NCBI GenBank assembly: GCA_017305535.1
Contig: JAFKKN010000007.1
Coordinates: 248,001 to 312,000 of the forward strand
Source of the DNA: Hyphomicrobiales bacterium
Lineage (GTDB): Bacteria > Pseudomonadota > Alphaproteobacteria > Rhizobiales > Xanthobacteraceae
DNA: 64,000 nucleotides
Direction: 5' to 3'
Shown: piece by piece, positions 21,713-30,298 of the stretch
How the letters are laid out: each line of letters starts with the position of its first letter
Numbering within the stretch: the first letter of the stretch is position 1
Translations under genes and position numbers: made by a program
Notes under the pieces: model-generated
What the model was told of the DNA's origin: nothing
What the model saw: the letters and a program-made list of their open reading frames with translations, nothing else
Databases searched by the model: none

Positions 21713-22378
21713 ATGGTACAAAAAAGAAAATCCGCCGCGCCGTCGCCTTCGTCCGCGGAAACCGCGCCGACGAAGCGGCGCGGCCGGCCGCGCGCCTATG
21801 AGCCGGAGGTCGCGCTGGCCAAGGCACTCGATCTGTTTCGCAAGGACGGTTTCGCCGGCACCTCGCTGGATGACCTCAGCGCCGCCACCGGTATGAACCG
21901 GCCGAGTCTTTACGGTGCGTTCGGCGACAAGCGTGCGCTCTACATCAAGACTTACGAGCGGTATCGCGCCGATGCGCGCGCCGCGATGCAGGAGGCGTTC
22001 AAGGGTGATCTGCCGCTGCGCAAGCGGCTGCAACGCATCTATGCGATCGCACTCGACATTTATCTGTCGGGTGAGGAGGGCCCGCGCGGCTGCTTCACGG
22101 TGATGACGGCGGCGTCCGAAGCGGTGGCCGATCCCGACATCCGCGCCATGGTGCTGAACGGGTTCAATGAACTCGACAAGGCGTTTGCGATCTGCTTCCG
22201 CGGCGCGCAGGAGAAAGGCGAACTGCCGCCGTCGGCCGATCCGCAGCTGCTGGCGCAGATGGCCTCGGCCACCATCCACACCATCGCCATCCGCTCCCGC
22301 GCCCGGACCCCACGCAAGGATCTGGAAGCAATCGTGCGCGGCGCCATCGACCTGATGTGCGGGGCGGAGAAGCGGTAG
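21713..22378 (+). CDS. TetR-family transcriptional regulator
   Basis: A 221-residue regulator. A basic leader (RGRPRAYEPEVAL) precedes the HTH: ALDLFRKDGFAGTSLDDLSAATGMNRPSLYGAFGDKRALY, the classical TetR pattern with S-L-Y-x-A-F. The C-terminal ligand domain holds GCFTVMTAASEA, typical of the AcrR/Rut-like TetR_C group. AAGGA lies 12 bases before ATG 21713; an earlier TTG is less likely. Divergent to the GST gene, which it probably represses. Confidence 0.88.
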   Translation: MVQKRKSAAPSPSSAETAPTKRRGRPRAYEPEVALAKALDLFRKDGFAGTSLDDLSAATGMNRPSLYGAFGDKRALYIKTYERYRADARAAMQEAFKGDLPLRKRLQRIYAIALDIYLSGEEGPRGCFTVMTAASEAVADPDIRAMVLNGFNELDKAFAICFRGAQEKGELPPSADPQLLAQMASATIHTIAIRSRARTPRKDLEAIVRGAIDLMCGAEKR

Positions 22379-22408
22379 GCGCGCTTCCTCAAGAGCACTG
22401 GGCTTTAA

Positions 22409-22533
22409 GTCGTCCCCGCGAAGGCGGGGACCCAGAACCCCTGTCTTACGGTTATCGCAGGCGCCAGAGACAACGCGCGTTCCCTTGATCACGACTGCTG
22501 CGGCGTATGGGTCCCCGCCTTCGCGGGGACGAC
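22409..22533. repeat. Paired palindromic repeats (CCCCGCGAAGGCGGGG family)
   Basis: GTCGTCCCCGCGAAGGCGGG at the left and the inverted GGGTCCCCGCCTTCGCGGGG at 22509 on the right, about 70 bases apart. Confidence 0.85.
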
Positions 22534-22652
22534 CTGGATGAAAAATCTTTCGCTCGATGTCGGATCGTCCTGTCCTTGTACGTCTTAGAGAGGAAGTCTG
22601 ACCGCGCGAGACACCCGTGCGCGGCGAGGACGTGCAACACGGGAGTTCCGCA

Positions 22653-23138
22653 ATGCCCAAAATCTTGCAGAAAATTTCGCCCTGCCTGTGGTTCGACAGG
22701 GAAGCCGAACAGGCGATGAATTTCTACCTGTCGGTGTTCAAGAACGGCAAGGCCGGCGAAATCCTGCGTTACGGCGAGGGCGCGCCGATGCCGGCGGGTA
22801 CGGTGTTGACCGCGACGTTCGAGATCGAGGGCGTCAGTTTCATTGCGCTGAATGGCGGGCCGCATTTCAAATTCAACGAGGCGATTTCGCTCAGCATCGA
22901 CTGCCAGTCGCAGGACGAGGTTGATTATTACTGGGACGCGCTGACGGCCGATGGCGGCCAGCCGAGCCAGTGCGGCTGGCTCAAGGACAAGTTCGGCGTG
23001 TCGTGGCAGACCGCGCCGGCGCGGGTGATCGAATTGCTGCAAGACCCCGATCCCGCCCGCGCCCAGCGCGCGATGGCGGCAATGATGACGATGACGAAAA
23101 TCGACATCGCCAAGGTGGAGGCGGCGGCGAACGGGTGA
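22653..23138 (+). CDS. VOC/PhnB-like protein
   Basis: A 161-residue protein of the vicinal-oxygen-chelate superfamily, PhnB/3-demethylubiquinone-methyltransferase-like branch. KISPCLWFDREAEQAMNFYLSVF opens the first beta-alpha-beta-beta-beta unit, and DEVDYYWDALTADGG with CGWLKDKFGVSWQTAP is the second. Such proteins are often encoded beside YCII and ECF sigma genes, as here. No enzymatic activity can be assigned. ATG 22653 is in front of the first strand. Confidence 0.83.
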   Translation: MPKILQKISPCLWFDREAEQAMNFYLSVFKNGKAGEILRYGEGAPMPAGTVLTATFEIEGVSFIALNGGPHFKFNEAISLSIDCQSQDEVDYYWDALTADGGQPSQCGWLKDKFGVSWQTAPARVIELLQDPDPARAQRAMAAMMTMTKIDIAKVEAAANG

Positions 23139-23153
23139 AGTTTTCGGTGTTGC

Positions 23154-23283
23154 CGTCACCCTGAGGTGCCATTGCGAAGCAATGGCCTCGAAGGGCGACG
23201 GCGCGATCATCCTTCGAGGCTCGCGGAGCCTGTCATCGGGCCGCGCTTTGCGCGGACCCGTTGGCTCGCACCTCAGGATGACG
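23154..23283. repeat. Palindromic intergenic repeat (CCCTGAGGTGC family)
   Basis: GTCACCCTGAGGTGCC at the left end and GCACCTCAGGATGAC at the right end, with inner hairpins GCCATTGCGAAGCAATGGC and GGTCCGCGCAAAGCGCGGCC (as its complement). Only one copy of this family is seen in the window. Confidence 0.75.
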
Positions 23284-23377
23284 TCGTGACGTCGGAGGTT
23301 GTGTGTAAAACCGGTTGAGCCATCCTACCGTCGCCCGGCATACTCGCGCCTTTCGGTCACCACACAGGAACCTGCAC

Positions 23378-23749
23378 ATGCTCTATGCCATCCTCTGCTA
23401 TCACGACGAAGCCATGGTCGGGTCCTGGAGCAAGGATCACGACGACGCGGTGATGGAAAAGCTCGCGGTGGTGCAGGACAATCTGGCCAAGCAAGGCCGG
23501 CTCGGCCCGGTGGCGCGGCTGTTGCCGACCACGGCGGCGACCACGCTGCGCAAGGAGGGTGATCCGCCACTGGTGCTCGATGGCCCATTCGCGGAAACCA
23601 AGGAGCAGTTGCTCGGCTTCTACATCATCGAGGCCAAGGACCTCGATGATGCGCTGGAGGTGGCGCGCGATCTCGGCCGCGCCAATCCCGGCGGCTCGTA
23701 TGAAATCCGTCCCGTCGGCGTGTTCCACCCCGGGAGCGTCGCATCGTGA
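23378..23749 (+). CDS. YCII-related (DGPF domain) protein
   Basis: A 123-residue YCII-superfamily protein. It shows MLYAILCYHDEAMV at the start, and the name-giving motif in LVLDGPFAETKEQLLGFYIIEA. ATG 23378 begins the domain. The stop overlaps the GTG of the sigma-factor gene by four bases, so the two are translationally coupled. This YCII plus ECF sigma pair defines the ECF42-type systems; the YCII protein is thought to act with the sigma factor, but its role is not established. Confidence 0.88.
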   Translation: MLYAILCYHDEAMVGSWSKDHDDAVMEKLAVVQDNLAKQGRLGPVARLLPTTAATTLRKEGDPPLVLDGPFAETKEQLLGFYIIEAKDLDDALEVARDLGRANPGGSYEIRPVGVFHPGSVAS

Positions 23750-25029
23750 GCAACATCGCGTCCGATCTTGCCTGGATTGATGCCGCGCTGATCTCTGCGC
23801 GGCCGCAGGCGGTCGGCGCGCTGCTGCGTTATTTTCGCGATCTCGATCTCGCCGAGGAGGCGTTTCAGAACGCCTGCCTGCGCGCGCTGAAAACCTGGCC
23901 GCAGAACGGCCCGCCGCGCGACGCCACCGCGTGGCTGATCATGGTCGGCCGCAATTCCGGCATTGACGACGCGCGCCGCCGCAACAAGCTCGCGGAGCTG
24001 CCGCCGGAAGACGTCATCTCCGACACCGATGATGCCGAAGGCGAAATCGCCGAGCGGCTCGACGGCTCGCATTATCGCGACGATATCCTGCGGCTGCTGT
24101 TCATCTGCTGCCATCCGCAATTACCGGCGACGCAGCAGATCGCGCTGGCGCTGCGCATCGTCTCCGGCCTGACCGTGAAGCAGATTGCGCGCGCCTTTCT
24201 CGTTACTGAAGCGGCGATGGAGCAGCGCATCACGCGCGCGAAAACAGCGGTGGCGAAAGCGGACGTGCCGTTCGAGGCGCCGGGCGCGGTGGAGCGCAGC
24301 GAGCGCCTCGCGGCGGTGGCGGCGATGATCTATCTCGTCTTCAACGAAGGCTACTCCGCGAGCGGCGATTCCATCAAGGAACGCGCACCGCTATGCGATG
24401 AGGCGATCCGCCTCGCGCGGCTGCTGCTGCGGCTGTTTCCGGCCGAGCCGGAAATCATGGGGCTGCTCTCGCTGCTGTTGTTGCAGCACGCCCGCGCGGG
24501 TGCGCGCTACGACGCGGACGGCGGCATCGTGCTGCTCGACGATCAGGATCGTGGCCGCTGGAATAAACCGATGATCGCGGAAGGCATGGCGCTGATCGAT
24601 AAGGCGATGCGGCATCGTCGCTCCGGGCCGTATCAGGTGCAGGCGGCGATCGCGGCGCTGCATTCCGGCGCGACGCATCCGAGCGAGACCGACTGGACCC
24701 AGATCGAACTGCTCTATCGAACTTTGGAGATGCAGCAGCCATCGCCGGTGGTGACGCTCAACCGCGCGGTGGCGGTGTCGAAGGTGCAGGGGCCGCAGGC
24801 GGCGCTCGATCTGATCGAGCCCTTGGCCAAGCGGCTGGCCGGGTACTTCAATTTCCACGGCGTACGCGGCGCGTTGCTGCTGCAACTCGGCCGGGCCACT
24901 GAGGCGCGCTGCGCCTTCGATCAGGCCATCGCGCTCGCCGGCACCACGGCGGAAGCCGCCCACATCCGCATGCATATCGACCGGCTGATGGCGGATTGTA
25001 CCGCCTCCGGCACCGCGCACGCCAAGTAA
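23746..25029 (+). CDS. ECF sigma factor with C-terminal TPR-like extension (ECF42 type)
   Basis: A 427-residue sigma factor. Region 2 covers about residues 10-80 (LLRYFRDLDLAEEAFQNACLRAL, then ATAWLIMVGRNSGIDDARRR). Region 4 covers about 115-165 (QIALALRIVSGLTVKQIARAFLVTEAAMEQRITRAKTAV). A long helical extension of about 250 residues follows (SERLAAVAAMIYLVFNEGYSAS onward), typical of ECF42/SigJ-like factors in place of an anti-sigma gene. No anti-sigma factor is encoded nearby. The start is a GTG overlapping the YCII stop. Confidence 0.9.
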   Translation: MSNIASDLAWIDAALISARPQAVGALLRYFRDLDLAEEAFQNACLRALKTWPQNGPPRDATAWLIMVGRNSGIDDARRRNKLAELPPEDVISDTDDAEGEIAERLDGSHYRDDILRLLFICCHPQLPATQQIALALRIVSGLTVKQIARAFLVTEAAMEQRITRAKTAVAKADVPFEAPGAVERSERLAAVAAMIYLVFNEGYSASGDSIKERAPLCDEAIRLARLLLRLFPAEPEIMGLLSLLLLQHARAGARYDADGGIVLLDDQDRGRWNKPMIAEGMALIDKAMRHRRSGPYQVQAAIAALHSGATHPSETDWTQIELLYRTLEMQQPSPVVTLNRAVAVSKVQGPQAALDLIEPLAKRLAGYFNFHGVRGALLLQLGRATEARCAFDQAIALAGTTAEAAHIRMHIDRLMADCTASGTAHAK

Positions 25030-25174
25030 GGCAGCGTTGCCTTAACCCTCCCGCCATTCTCTCGGATGGGACGGGCCACGGCCACCACACATCCGCCTTT
25101 GTTGTTGGCTGCAAACGGGATATCACTCGATGTGCCGGTTCCGGCATCCTCCCGACGTTAAACGAAGAGCGCTC

Positions 25175-26044
25175 ATGAAAATTCGCAAAGCTGTGTTTCC
25201 GGTTGCCGGTCTTGGCACCCGCGTCCTCCCCGCCACCAAGGCGATGCCGAAGGAGATGCTGACCATCGTCGACCGGCCGCTGATCCAGTACGTGGTGGAC
25301 GAGGCCAAGGAAGCCGGCATCGAGCACTTCATCTTCGTCACCGGGCGCAACAAGGGCGTGATCGAAGATCACTTCGACAAGATGTTCGAGCTCGATACCA
25401 CGCTGGCCGCGCGCGGCAAGAAGGCGGAGCAGGAGTTGCTGGCGCAATTCCAGCCGGAGGCCGGCGCGATGAGCTTCACCCGCCAGCAGGCGCCGCTCGG
25501 TCTCGGTCATGCGGTGTGGTGCGCGCGTGACATCGTCGGCGATGAACCTTTTGCCGTCGTGTTGCCGGACGAACTGGTGCTCAACACGCCGGGCGTGCTG
25601 AAGCAGATGATTGCCGCCGCCGAGGCGCTCGGCGACAAGGCCAACCTGCTCGCGGTGGAAGCCGTGCCGGAAGACATGACGCATCAATACGGCGTGGTCG
25701 GCGTCGGTGAGCGTTCCGGCAAGGTATTCGCCGTCGACGGCATGGTGGAGAAGCCGCCGAAGGGCACCGCGCCGTCGAACCTCTCGATCACCGGGCGTTA
25801 CATCCTGCAACCAGAAATCTTCAAGATTCTCGAGACGCAGGAAAAGGGCGCGGGCGGCGAGATCCAGCTCACCGACGGCATGAAGAAGCTGTCGGAGTCG
25901 CAGAAATTCTACGGCCTCGAATTCGAGGGTGAACGGCATGACTGCGGCTCCCGCGCCGGCTTCCTCCGCGCCAACATCGCCTATGGCATGGCACGGCCCG
26001 ACCTGCGCGACGGCCTGCTCGCGGAGATGAAGAAGTATTTGTGA
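25175..26044 (+). CDS. galU: UTP-glucose-1-phosphate uridylyltransferase
   Basis: A 289-residue nucleotidyltransferase making UDP-glucose from UTP and glucose-1-phosphate for polysaccharide and membrane-glycan synthesis. The N-terminal VFPVAGLGTRVLPATKAMPKEML is the nucleotide-binding signature. FAVVLPDELVL carries a metal-binding Asp, and GEIQLTDGM with HDCGSRAGFL complete the family pattern. ATG 25175 lies directly before the first strand. It appears monocistronic. Confidence 0.95.
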   Translation: MKIRKAVFPVAGLGTRVLPATKAMPKEMLTIVDRPLIQYVVDEAKEAGIEHFIFVTGRNKGVIEDHFDKMFELDTTLAARGKKAEQELLAQFQPEAGAMSFTRQQAPLGLGHAVWCARDIVGDEPFAVVLPDELVLNTPGVLKQMIAAAEALGDKANLLAVEAVPEDMTHQYGVVGVGERSGKVFAVDGMVEKPPKGTAPSNLSITGRYILQPEIFKILETQEKGAGGEIQLTDGMKKLSESQKFYGLEFEGERHDCGSRAGFLRANIAYGMARPDLRDGLLAEMKKYL

Positions 26045-26406
26045 GGGGTGTGGCGCTGTCACCCTTCGAGGCTCGGCGTGAAAACGCCTCACGCTTTGGA
26101 TGGCGCTCCGTTTCTTGTTCCCTCCCCCCTTGTGGGGGAGGGTCAGGGAGGGGGGTGAGCCGCAACCGCTTTCGCATGTGAGACCCCCCTCTCCACCTCT
26201 CCCCCACAAGGGGGGAGAGAGCAGTCTGTGCCGCGTCGCAAGTATGTTATCTGTCTCCGTTGTTGCGCGAAGTGTCGTGACGAAGCGATTCAAGTTCTTG
26301 CTTCCCGTTTTTCTGGGTTGCGCCGTTCGCTTGCGATGACGTTTTCGACTGGACAGCGATGCTGTTTCATGGCGACCTCTCGATCGTACATTGAGGAGGA
26401 AACCCC
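26045..26406. other. galU-hydrolase intergenic region with repeat
   Basis: 362 bases. The middle is a palindromic repeat (26119-26222, listed separately). The rest holds fragments of other repeat families and, just before the hydrolase, the strong ribosome site GAGGAGG. No small gene is supported. Confidence 0.45.
26119..26222. repeat. Palindromic intergenic repeat (CCCCCTTGTGGGGGAGGG family)
   Basis: CCCCCCTTGTGGGGGAGGGT on the left and its inverse GGTGGAGAGGGGGG/CTCCCCCACAAGGGGGGAG on the right. Second copy of the element found between ruvA and ruvB. Confidence 0.85.
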
Positions 26407-27702
26407 ATGACCCGCTTTATCGCTCTCGCCGGCGCCAGCCTGATCGCTCTCGCGTCCGCCGCGCGCGCCGACGATCCGCCGAAGCTGCCGACCGCCGCGC
26501 AGACCGATCCGGTCGCAGGCAAGGTGATGCAGGGCTTCCCGCCGCCGCCGGACAAGACGGTGCGCTTCTATGACGGCTCAAGCAGCAAATTCCCTGGCAC
26601 GCGTTGGGCCTTCAGCCATATCCGCGAGTTGGTGCCGACCGCCAATGTCTGGCGCGGCGAAGGTGCGATCGTGCCGCTGCCGCGCGCCGAACGCGACATC
26701 GATAAAATCCCCGTCACCACCATGGATGGCAAGGCCATCACTTTCGGTGATGTGCCGGCGCTGACTTATGCCGACGGTCTGCTCGTCATGCACAAGGGCA
26801 AGGTGATCTACGAAAAGTATTTCGGCGCCGGCGAGGCCCACAAACCGCACATCGCTTTCTCGGTGACGAAGTCCTTCGTCGGCACGTTGGCGGCGGTGCT
26901 GGTTGCGCAGGGCAAGCTCGATCCCGCCGCGCAGGTGGTGAAGTACGTGCCGGAGCTGAAGGACTCCGCCTACAGCGACGCCACCGTGCGTGAGGTGATG
27001 GACATGACCATCGGCGTCAAATATTCGGAGAACTATTCCGATCCGAAGGCCGAGGTGTTCGACTACGCGCGCGCCGGCGGCATGATGCCGCTGCCGCCCA
27101 ACTACAGCGGTCCGCGGACGTTCTACGAATTTCTCGTCAAGCTGCAAAAGGAAGGCGAGCACGGCAAGGCGTTCGCCTACAAGACCTCCAACGCCGAGGT
27201 GCTGGCGTGGATTGTCAAGCGCGCGTCCGGCGAGTCGATGGCCGATCTGCTCTCGAAGGAAATCTGGCAGAAACTCGGCACCGAGAACGACGCCTACTTC
27301 ATGGTGGATTCGATCGGCACCGAATCCGGCGGCGGCGGGTTGAACACCACGCTGCGCGATCTGGCGCGCTTCGGCGAGATGATCCGCAACAAGGGCAAAT
27401 TCAACGGCCAGCAGGTGATTCCGGAGGCCGCGGCCGTGGCGATCGCGAAGGGCGGCGATAAATCGAAGTTCTCCGGCTACAAGACATTGCCGGGCTGGTC
27501 CTATCACGACATGTGGTGGCACACCGAAAACGAGCACGGCGCGTTCGAGGCGCGCGGCATTTACGGTCAGGCGATCTATATCGATCCGAAGGCCGAGATG
27601 GTGATCGTGCGCTATGCCTCGCATCCCTATGCCGGCAATCCGGCCAACGATCCGGTGACACTGCCGGCGTTCTACGCGCTGGCGAAGGAACTGATGAAGT
27701 AG
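26407..27702 (+). CDS. Serine hydrolase, class C beta-lactamase / NylB-like fold
   Basis: A 431-residue exported hydrolase. Residues 1-21 are a signal peptide ending ASAARA-D. The nucleophile is S152 in FSVTKSF (S-x-x-K), with a tyrosine motif Y206-S-E-N and a glycine-rich late segment ESGGGGLNTTLRDLARF. The order and the MDMTIGVKYSENYSD block resemble 6-aminohexanoate-dimer hydrolases and EstB-type esterases more than true beta-lactamases. Probable role is hydrolysis of an amide or ester in the periplasm; substrate unknown. GAGGAGG lies seven bases before the ATG. Confidence 0.85.
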   Translation: MTRFIALAGASLIALASAARADDPPKLPTAAQTDPVAGKVMQGFPPPPDKTVRFYDGSSSKFPGTRWAFSHIRELVPTANVWRGEGAIVPLPRAERDIDKIPVTTMDGKAITFGDVPALTYADGLLVMHKGKVIYEKYFGAGEAHKPHIAFSVTKSFVGTLAAVLVAQGKLDPAAQVVKYVPELKDSAYSDATVREVMDMTIGVKYSENYSDPKAEVFDYARAGGMMPLPPNYSGPRTFYEFLVKLQKEGEHGKAFAYKTSNAEVLAWIVKRASGESMADLLSKEIWQKLGTENDAYFMVDSIGTESGGGGLNTTLRDLARFGEMIRNKGKFNGQQVIPEAAAVAIAKGGDKSKFSGYKTLPGWSYHDMWWHTENEHGAFEARGIYGQAIYIDPKAEMVIVRYASHPYAGNPANDPVTLPAFYALAKELMK

Positions 27703-27752
27703 GCGCGGCTGACAGCGAGCGCCGAACTTCGTAAAGCATGGTACTTGTCGTC

Positions 27753-27781
27753 GTCATGGCCGGGACGAGCCCGGCCATGAC
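27753..27781. repeat. Single palindromic repeat (GGCCGGGACGAGCCCGGCC)
   Basis: A solo perfect-arm hairpin GTCATGGCCGGG-ACGAG-CCCGGCCATGAC. It is half of the paired element seen at 30.1 and 48.1 kb. Confidence 0.8.
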
Positions 27782-27854
27782 GCGTTAAAGGATGCTTCGC
27801 GCCACTTGCAGCCGTCATCGACATTTTCGATAGAATCGGCGGCCTTCCCCAGCT

Positions 27855-28127
27855 ATGACGACAGCCATGGCCAACGACTACACCCTGCTTCGCGATCATC
27901 TGGCGGCGGAAACCCGCGCCGACTTCGTGCTGACCTTCGAGGAGATCGAGGAGATCATCGACGACGCGCTGCCACGCGCGGCGCATCGCGCGGCGTGGTG
28001 GGACGTCACCCATGCGGCGGAGGAGCGGATGCCGCAGCGCGAGGCCATCATGGAGGCCGGTTTCACCGCGACTCGCATGGCGGATGGCAAAAGCGTCAAA
28101 TTCTCGAAGGTACGCGTGCGACGCTAG
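27855..28127 (+). CDS. Small conserved protein of unknown function (DUF7662-like)
   Basis: A 90-residue acidic-to-basic soluble protein: YTLLRDHLAAETRADFVLTFEEIEEIIDDALP, then RAAWWDVTHAAEERMPQREAIMEAGFTATRMADGKSVKFSKV. The pattern W-W-x-x-x-x-x-H...A-W/I-x-x-A-G-F...V-x-F is seen in a family of short proteins that I recall as DUF7662, sometimes fused to restriction or mobile-element proteins. No function is known to me. A second ATG lies 12 bases in; the ribosome site is weak. It ends convergently with the coiled-coil gene. Confidence 0.65.
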   Translation: MTTAMANDYTLLRDHLAAETRADFVLTFEEIEEIIDDALPRAAHRAAWWDVTHAAEERMPQREAIMEAGFTATRMADGKSVKFSKVRVRR

Positions 28128-28151
28128 CAAGCGCTGGTCTTTCCGCCGATT

Positions 28152-28673
28152 TCACGCCCTGGCGCGGCGCAGCGGATGCACGTCAATGTCTTCGCCCAGC
28201 AGCCGGCTGCGGATCGCATCCTCGACCTGGGTGAGCAGGCGGCGCGCGGTCTGCGCTTCGGCTTCGGCGGCGGTCGCGCGTTTCTCCGCCGCAGCAGCGC
28301 GGGCGTCGGCGGCGTAGACCCGCGCCTGCGCGTCGCTCAGAGCCAGCGCGACCTCCTGCAATCTGCGATCGACATCCGCGATGACGTCGCGCCGCGCGCG
28401 TTCGGCGGTCTGCACCCGGCGCTCGGCATCGACCAGCTTGTCCACCGCGGACTGGCACATCGCGCGGGCATTGGCTTCGATGTCACGGGCGCGGCTTTCG
28501 ATACCCGTGAACATCTCGGCGGCCTGATAGATCAGGTCGATCGCCGTCGCGCTGCCATCGTGCGCGGATTGCGGGGGAAACGTCAGAACATTGGCGGCAC
28601 TTGCGGCACGCGACCTTGCGTCACCAAGACTATCGAAAGACGCGCGACGGACGTTGCTGTTGACCTGTGCCAT
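28152..28673 (-). CDS. Coiled-coil protein of unknown function
   Basis: A 173-residue soluble protein with no signal peptide. Residues of about 55-150 are strongly heptad-patterned and Ala/Arg/Glu-rich (ANARAMCQSAVDKLVDAERRV, AADARAAAAEKRATAAEAEAQ), so a long coiled coil is likely. The N-terminal part SFDSLGDARSRAASAANVLTF is less ordered. The ATG at 28673 follows GGGATGAGA. No family is recognised; comparable short coiled-coil proteins occur in Bradyrhizobium relatives. Confidence 0.65.
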   Translation of the reverse strand: MAQVNSNVRRASFDSLGDARSRAASAANVLTFPPQSAHDGSATAIDLIYQAAEMFTGIESRARDIEANARAMCQSAVDKLVDAERRVQTAERARRDVIADVDRRLQEVALALSDAQARVYAADARAAAAEKRATAAEAEAQTARRLLTQVEDAIRSRLLGEDIDVHPLRRARA

Positions 28674-29050
28674 GGAATCTCATCCCTGGGAGGGAGACCT
28701 TGAGAGCCAACCCTTGCGTTGTGCCACCAGGGACAATCGCGCGGTATGGTAAAGAGACGGTTAAAGCCACGTCCGGGCGCAACCCCGGAAGGCGGTTCCC
28801 CGCGAAGTGACGACAGCCAGCCGTGCGCGGCTGTCGTCCCGCGACGGGCATGGTCCCAAAATGCCGTCACAAGAAATGTTATGGCTACATAACTTCATTG
28901 CAGTTGAAATAGCTCGTCCTCAACCGTCTAGTTGACGCGCGATGGCCGCGGACGGCCGTGCCTTGCTTCGAAGCCGGACCGGCTGGCGCATTCGCGCTTT
29001 GGCCCGTGGTCGCTTCGGTTGAATAACGATCCATCGGGAGGGGGATGCCC
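28674..29050. other. Divergent intergenic region before the PRISE reductase gene
   Basis: 377 bases between the coiled-coil gene and the reductase gene. The right-hand half holds the LysR-type operator at 28868-28907 and the strong ribosome site GGGAGGGGG just before ATG 29051. The left part shows nothing recognisable. Confidence 0.5.
28868..28907 (+). promoter_or_regulatory. LysR-type operator/promoter, copy 1
   Basis: CACAAGAAATG then the palindrome GTTATG-GCTA-CATAAC (28878-28893; TTAT-N6-ATAA), then CTTCATTGCAGTTGAA. The order CACAA(A/G)AAA / TTAT-N6-ATAA / CTT..TTG.AGTTGA is shared with copies at 32121-32162 and 33107-33147. The trailing TTGAAA could be the -35 hexamer of the reductase promoter. 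Confidence 0.65.
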
Positions 29051-30100
29051 ATGAAGAAAGTGGCTTTGATTGCCGGCGTCGGCGGAATGTGCGGTGGCAA
29101 CATGGCGCGCATGCTGCACGATACCGGCGAATGGGACGTGATCGGCGTGTCGCGCGGCGATCCTGAGCTTGGCGACTGGGTGCGTCATATTCCGGTCGAC
29201 CTGCTTGACCGCGAGGCAACGCTGAAGGCGCTCGCCGAGGTGAAGGGCGTCACTCATATTTTCTACACCGCGCTGCTCAACGGTCGCACCTTCGACGAGG
29301 AGAATGACCTCAACAGCCGCATGGCCGCGAACTTCCTCGACGGCGCGGTGCCGCACGCATCGGACTTGCAGCACGTGCATGTACTCGAAGGTGTGAAGTG
29401 GTACGGCTATCACCTCGGCGCCTACAAGACGCCGGCGCGTGAGGACGATCCGCCGTGCGTGCCGGCCTACTTCTACGAGGCGCAGCACGACCACGTCCTG
29501 AAGCTGCAACAAGGCAAATCGTGGACCTGGTCCACCACGCGCCCCGGCGCGGTGTGCGGCTATGGCAATGGCGCGCGCATCAACCTGATGACGGTGCTCG
29601 CGGTCTACGGCACCATTATGAAGGCGCTGAAGCAGCCATTCTATTTCCCCGGCGACGACGACACCTACAACGCCATCACCTTCGCGTCGGACGTGCGCAT
29701 CCTCAACCGCGCGATGCTGTGGGCGTCGACCGATCCGCGTGCGGCCAATCAGGCCTTCAACATCGGCAACGGCGATTCCTTCCGCTGGAAATACATGTGG
29801 CCGCGCCTTGCCGCGATGTTCGATCTCGAGCCGGGCCCGGTGAAGACCATGCGCCTGACCGAATTCATGGCCGACAAGAAAGGCCTTTGGAGCGAGATCG
29901 TCGCCGGCAACGGTCTGCGCCAGACCGATCTGTTCCGCCTGGTGCCGTGGAGCTATGCCGACACCGTGTTCCGCCGCAAGTGGGACAACATGATCAGCAT
30001 GGTGAAGGCCTATCAGTACGGCTTCACCGAGATGATCGACAGCGAGCAGATGATGAAGGACATCATCGGCGATTTCCGCGCGCAGAAGATCATTCCGTAG
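29051..30100 (+). CDS. PRISE-like SDR reductase (enone/5-beta-reductase type)
   Basis: A 349-residue extended SDR. The Rossmann start is VALIAGVGGMCGGNMARML, and the pair K116 in LEGVKWYG and Y142 in PAYFYEAQHDHVL occupies the places of the Lys and Tyr of plant progesterone 5-beta-reductase/iridoid synthase enzymes, which reduce conjugated enones with NADPH. The STTRPGAVCGYG and FNIGNGDSFRWKYMWP segments also fit that group. The reaction is inferred from the family, and the substrate is unknown. ATG 29051 sits six bases after GGGAGGGGG. A LysR operator copy upstream links it to the monooxygenase and acyl-CoA genes further on. Confidence 0.8.
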   Translation: MKKVALIAGVGGMCGGNMARMLHDTGEWDVIGVSRGDPELGDWVRHIPVDLLDREATLKALAEVKGVTHIFYTALLNGRTFDEENDLNSRMAANFLDGAVPHASDLQHVHVLEGVKWYGYHLGAYKTPAREDDPPCVPAYFYEAQHDHVLKLQQGKSWTWSTTRPGAVCGYGNGARINLMTVLAVYGTIMKALKQPFYFPGDDDTYNAITFASDVRILNRAMLWASTDPRAANQAFNIGNGDSFRWKYMWPRLAAMFDLEPGPVKTMRLTEFMADKKGLWSEIVAGNGLRQTDLFRLVPWSYADTVFRRKWDNMISMVKAYQYGFTEMIDSEQMMKDIIGDFRAQKIIP

Positions 30101-30128
30101 GCTGCGGGATGAATTGAATCAGCGTCGT

Positions 30129-30217
30129 CGTCATGGCCGGGCTTGTCCCGGCCATCCATGTCTTTGGATTTGCGTTGGCTTGAAGACGTGGATGCCCGGG
30201 ACAAGCCCGGGCATGAC
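30129..30217. repeat. Paired palindromic repeats (GGCCGGG family)
   Basis: GTCATGGCCGGGCTTGTCCC at left, then CCATGTCTTTG, and the inverted AAGACGTGGATGCCCGGGAC to GGGCATGAC at right. It lies between the convergent reductase and monooxygenase genes. Confidence 0.85.
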
Positions 30218-30298
30218 GAGGCATCGTCCCGGTCAAAAAAATGCCCCGCCGCCGGTCGTGCCGGAAGCGAGGCAGGTTGGTCTCCTTCGGGAGGAGCT

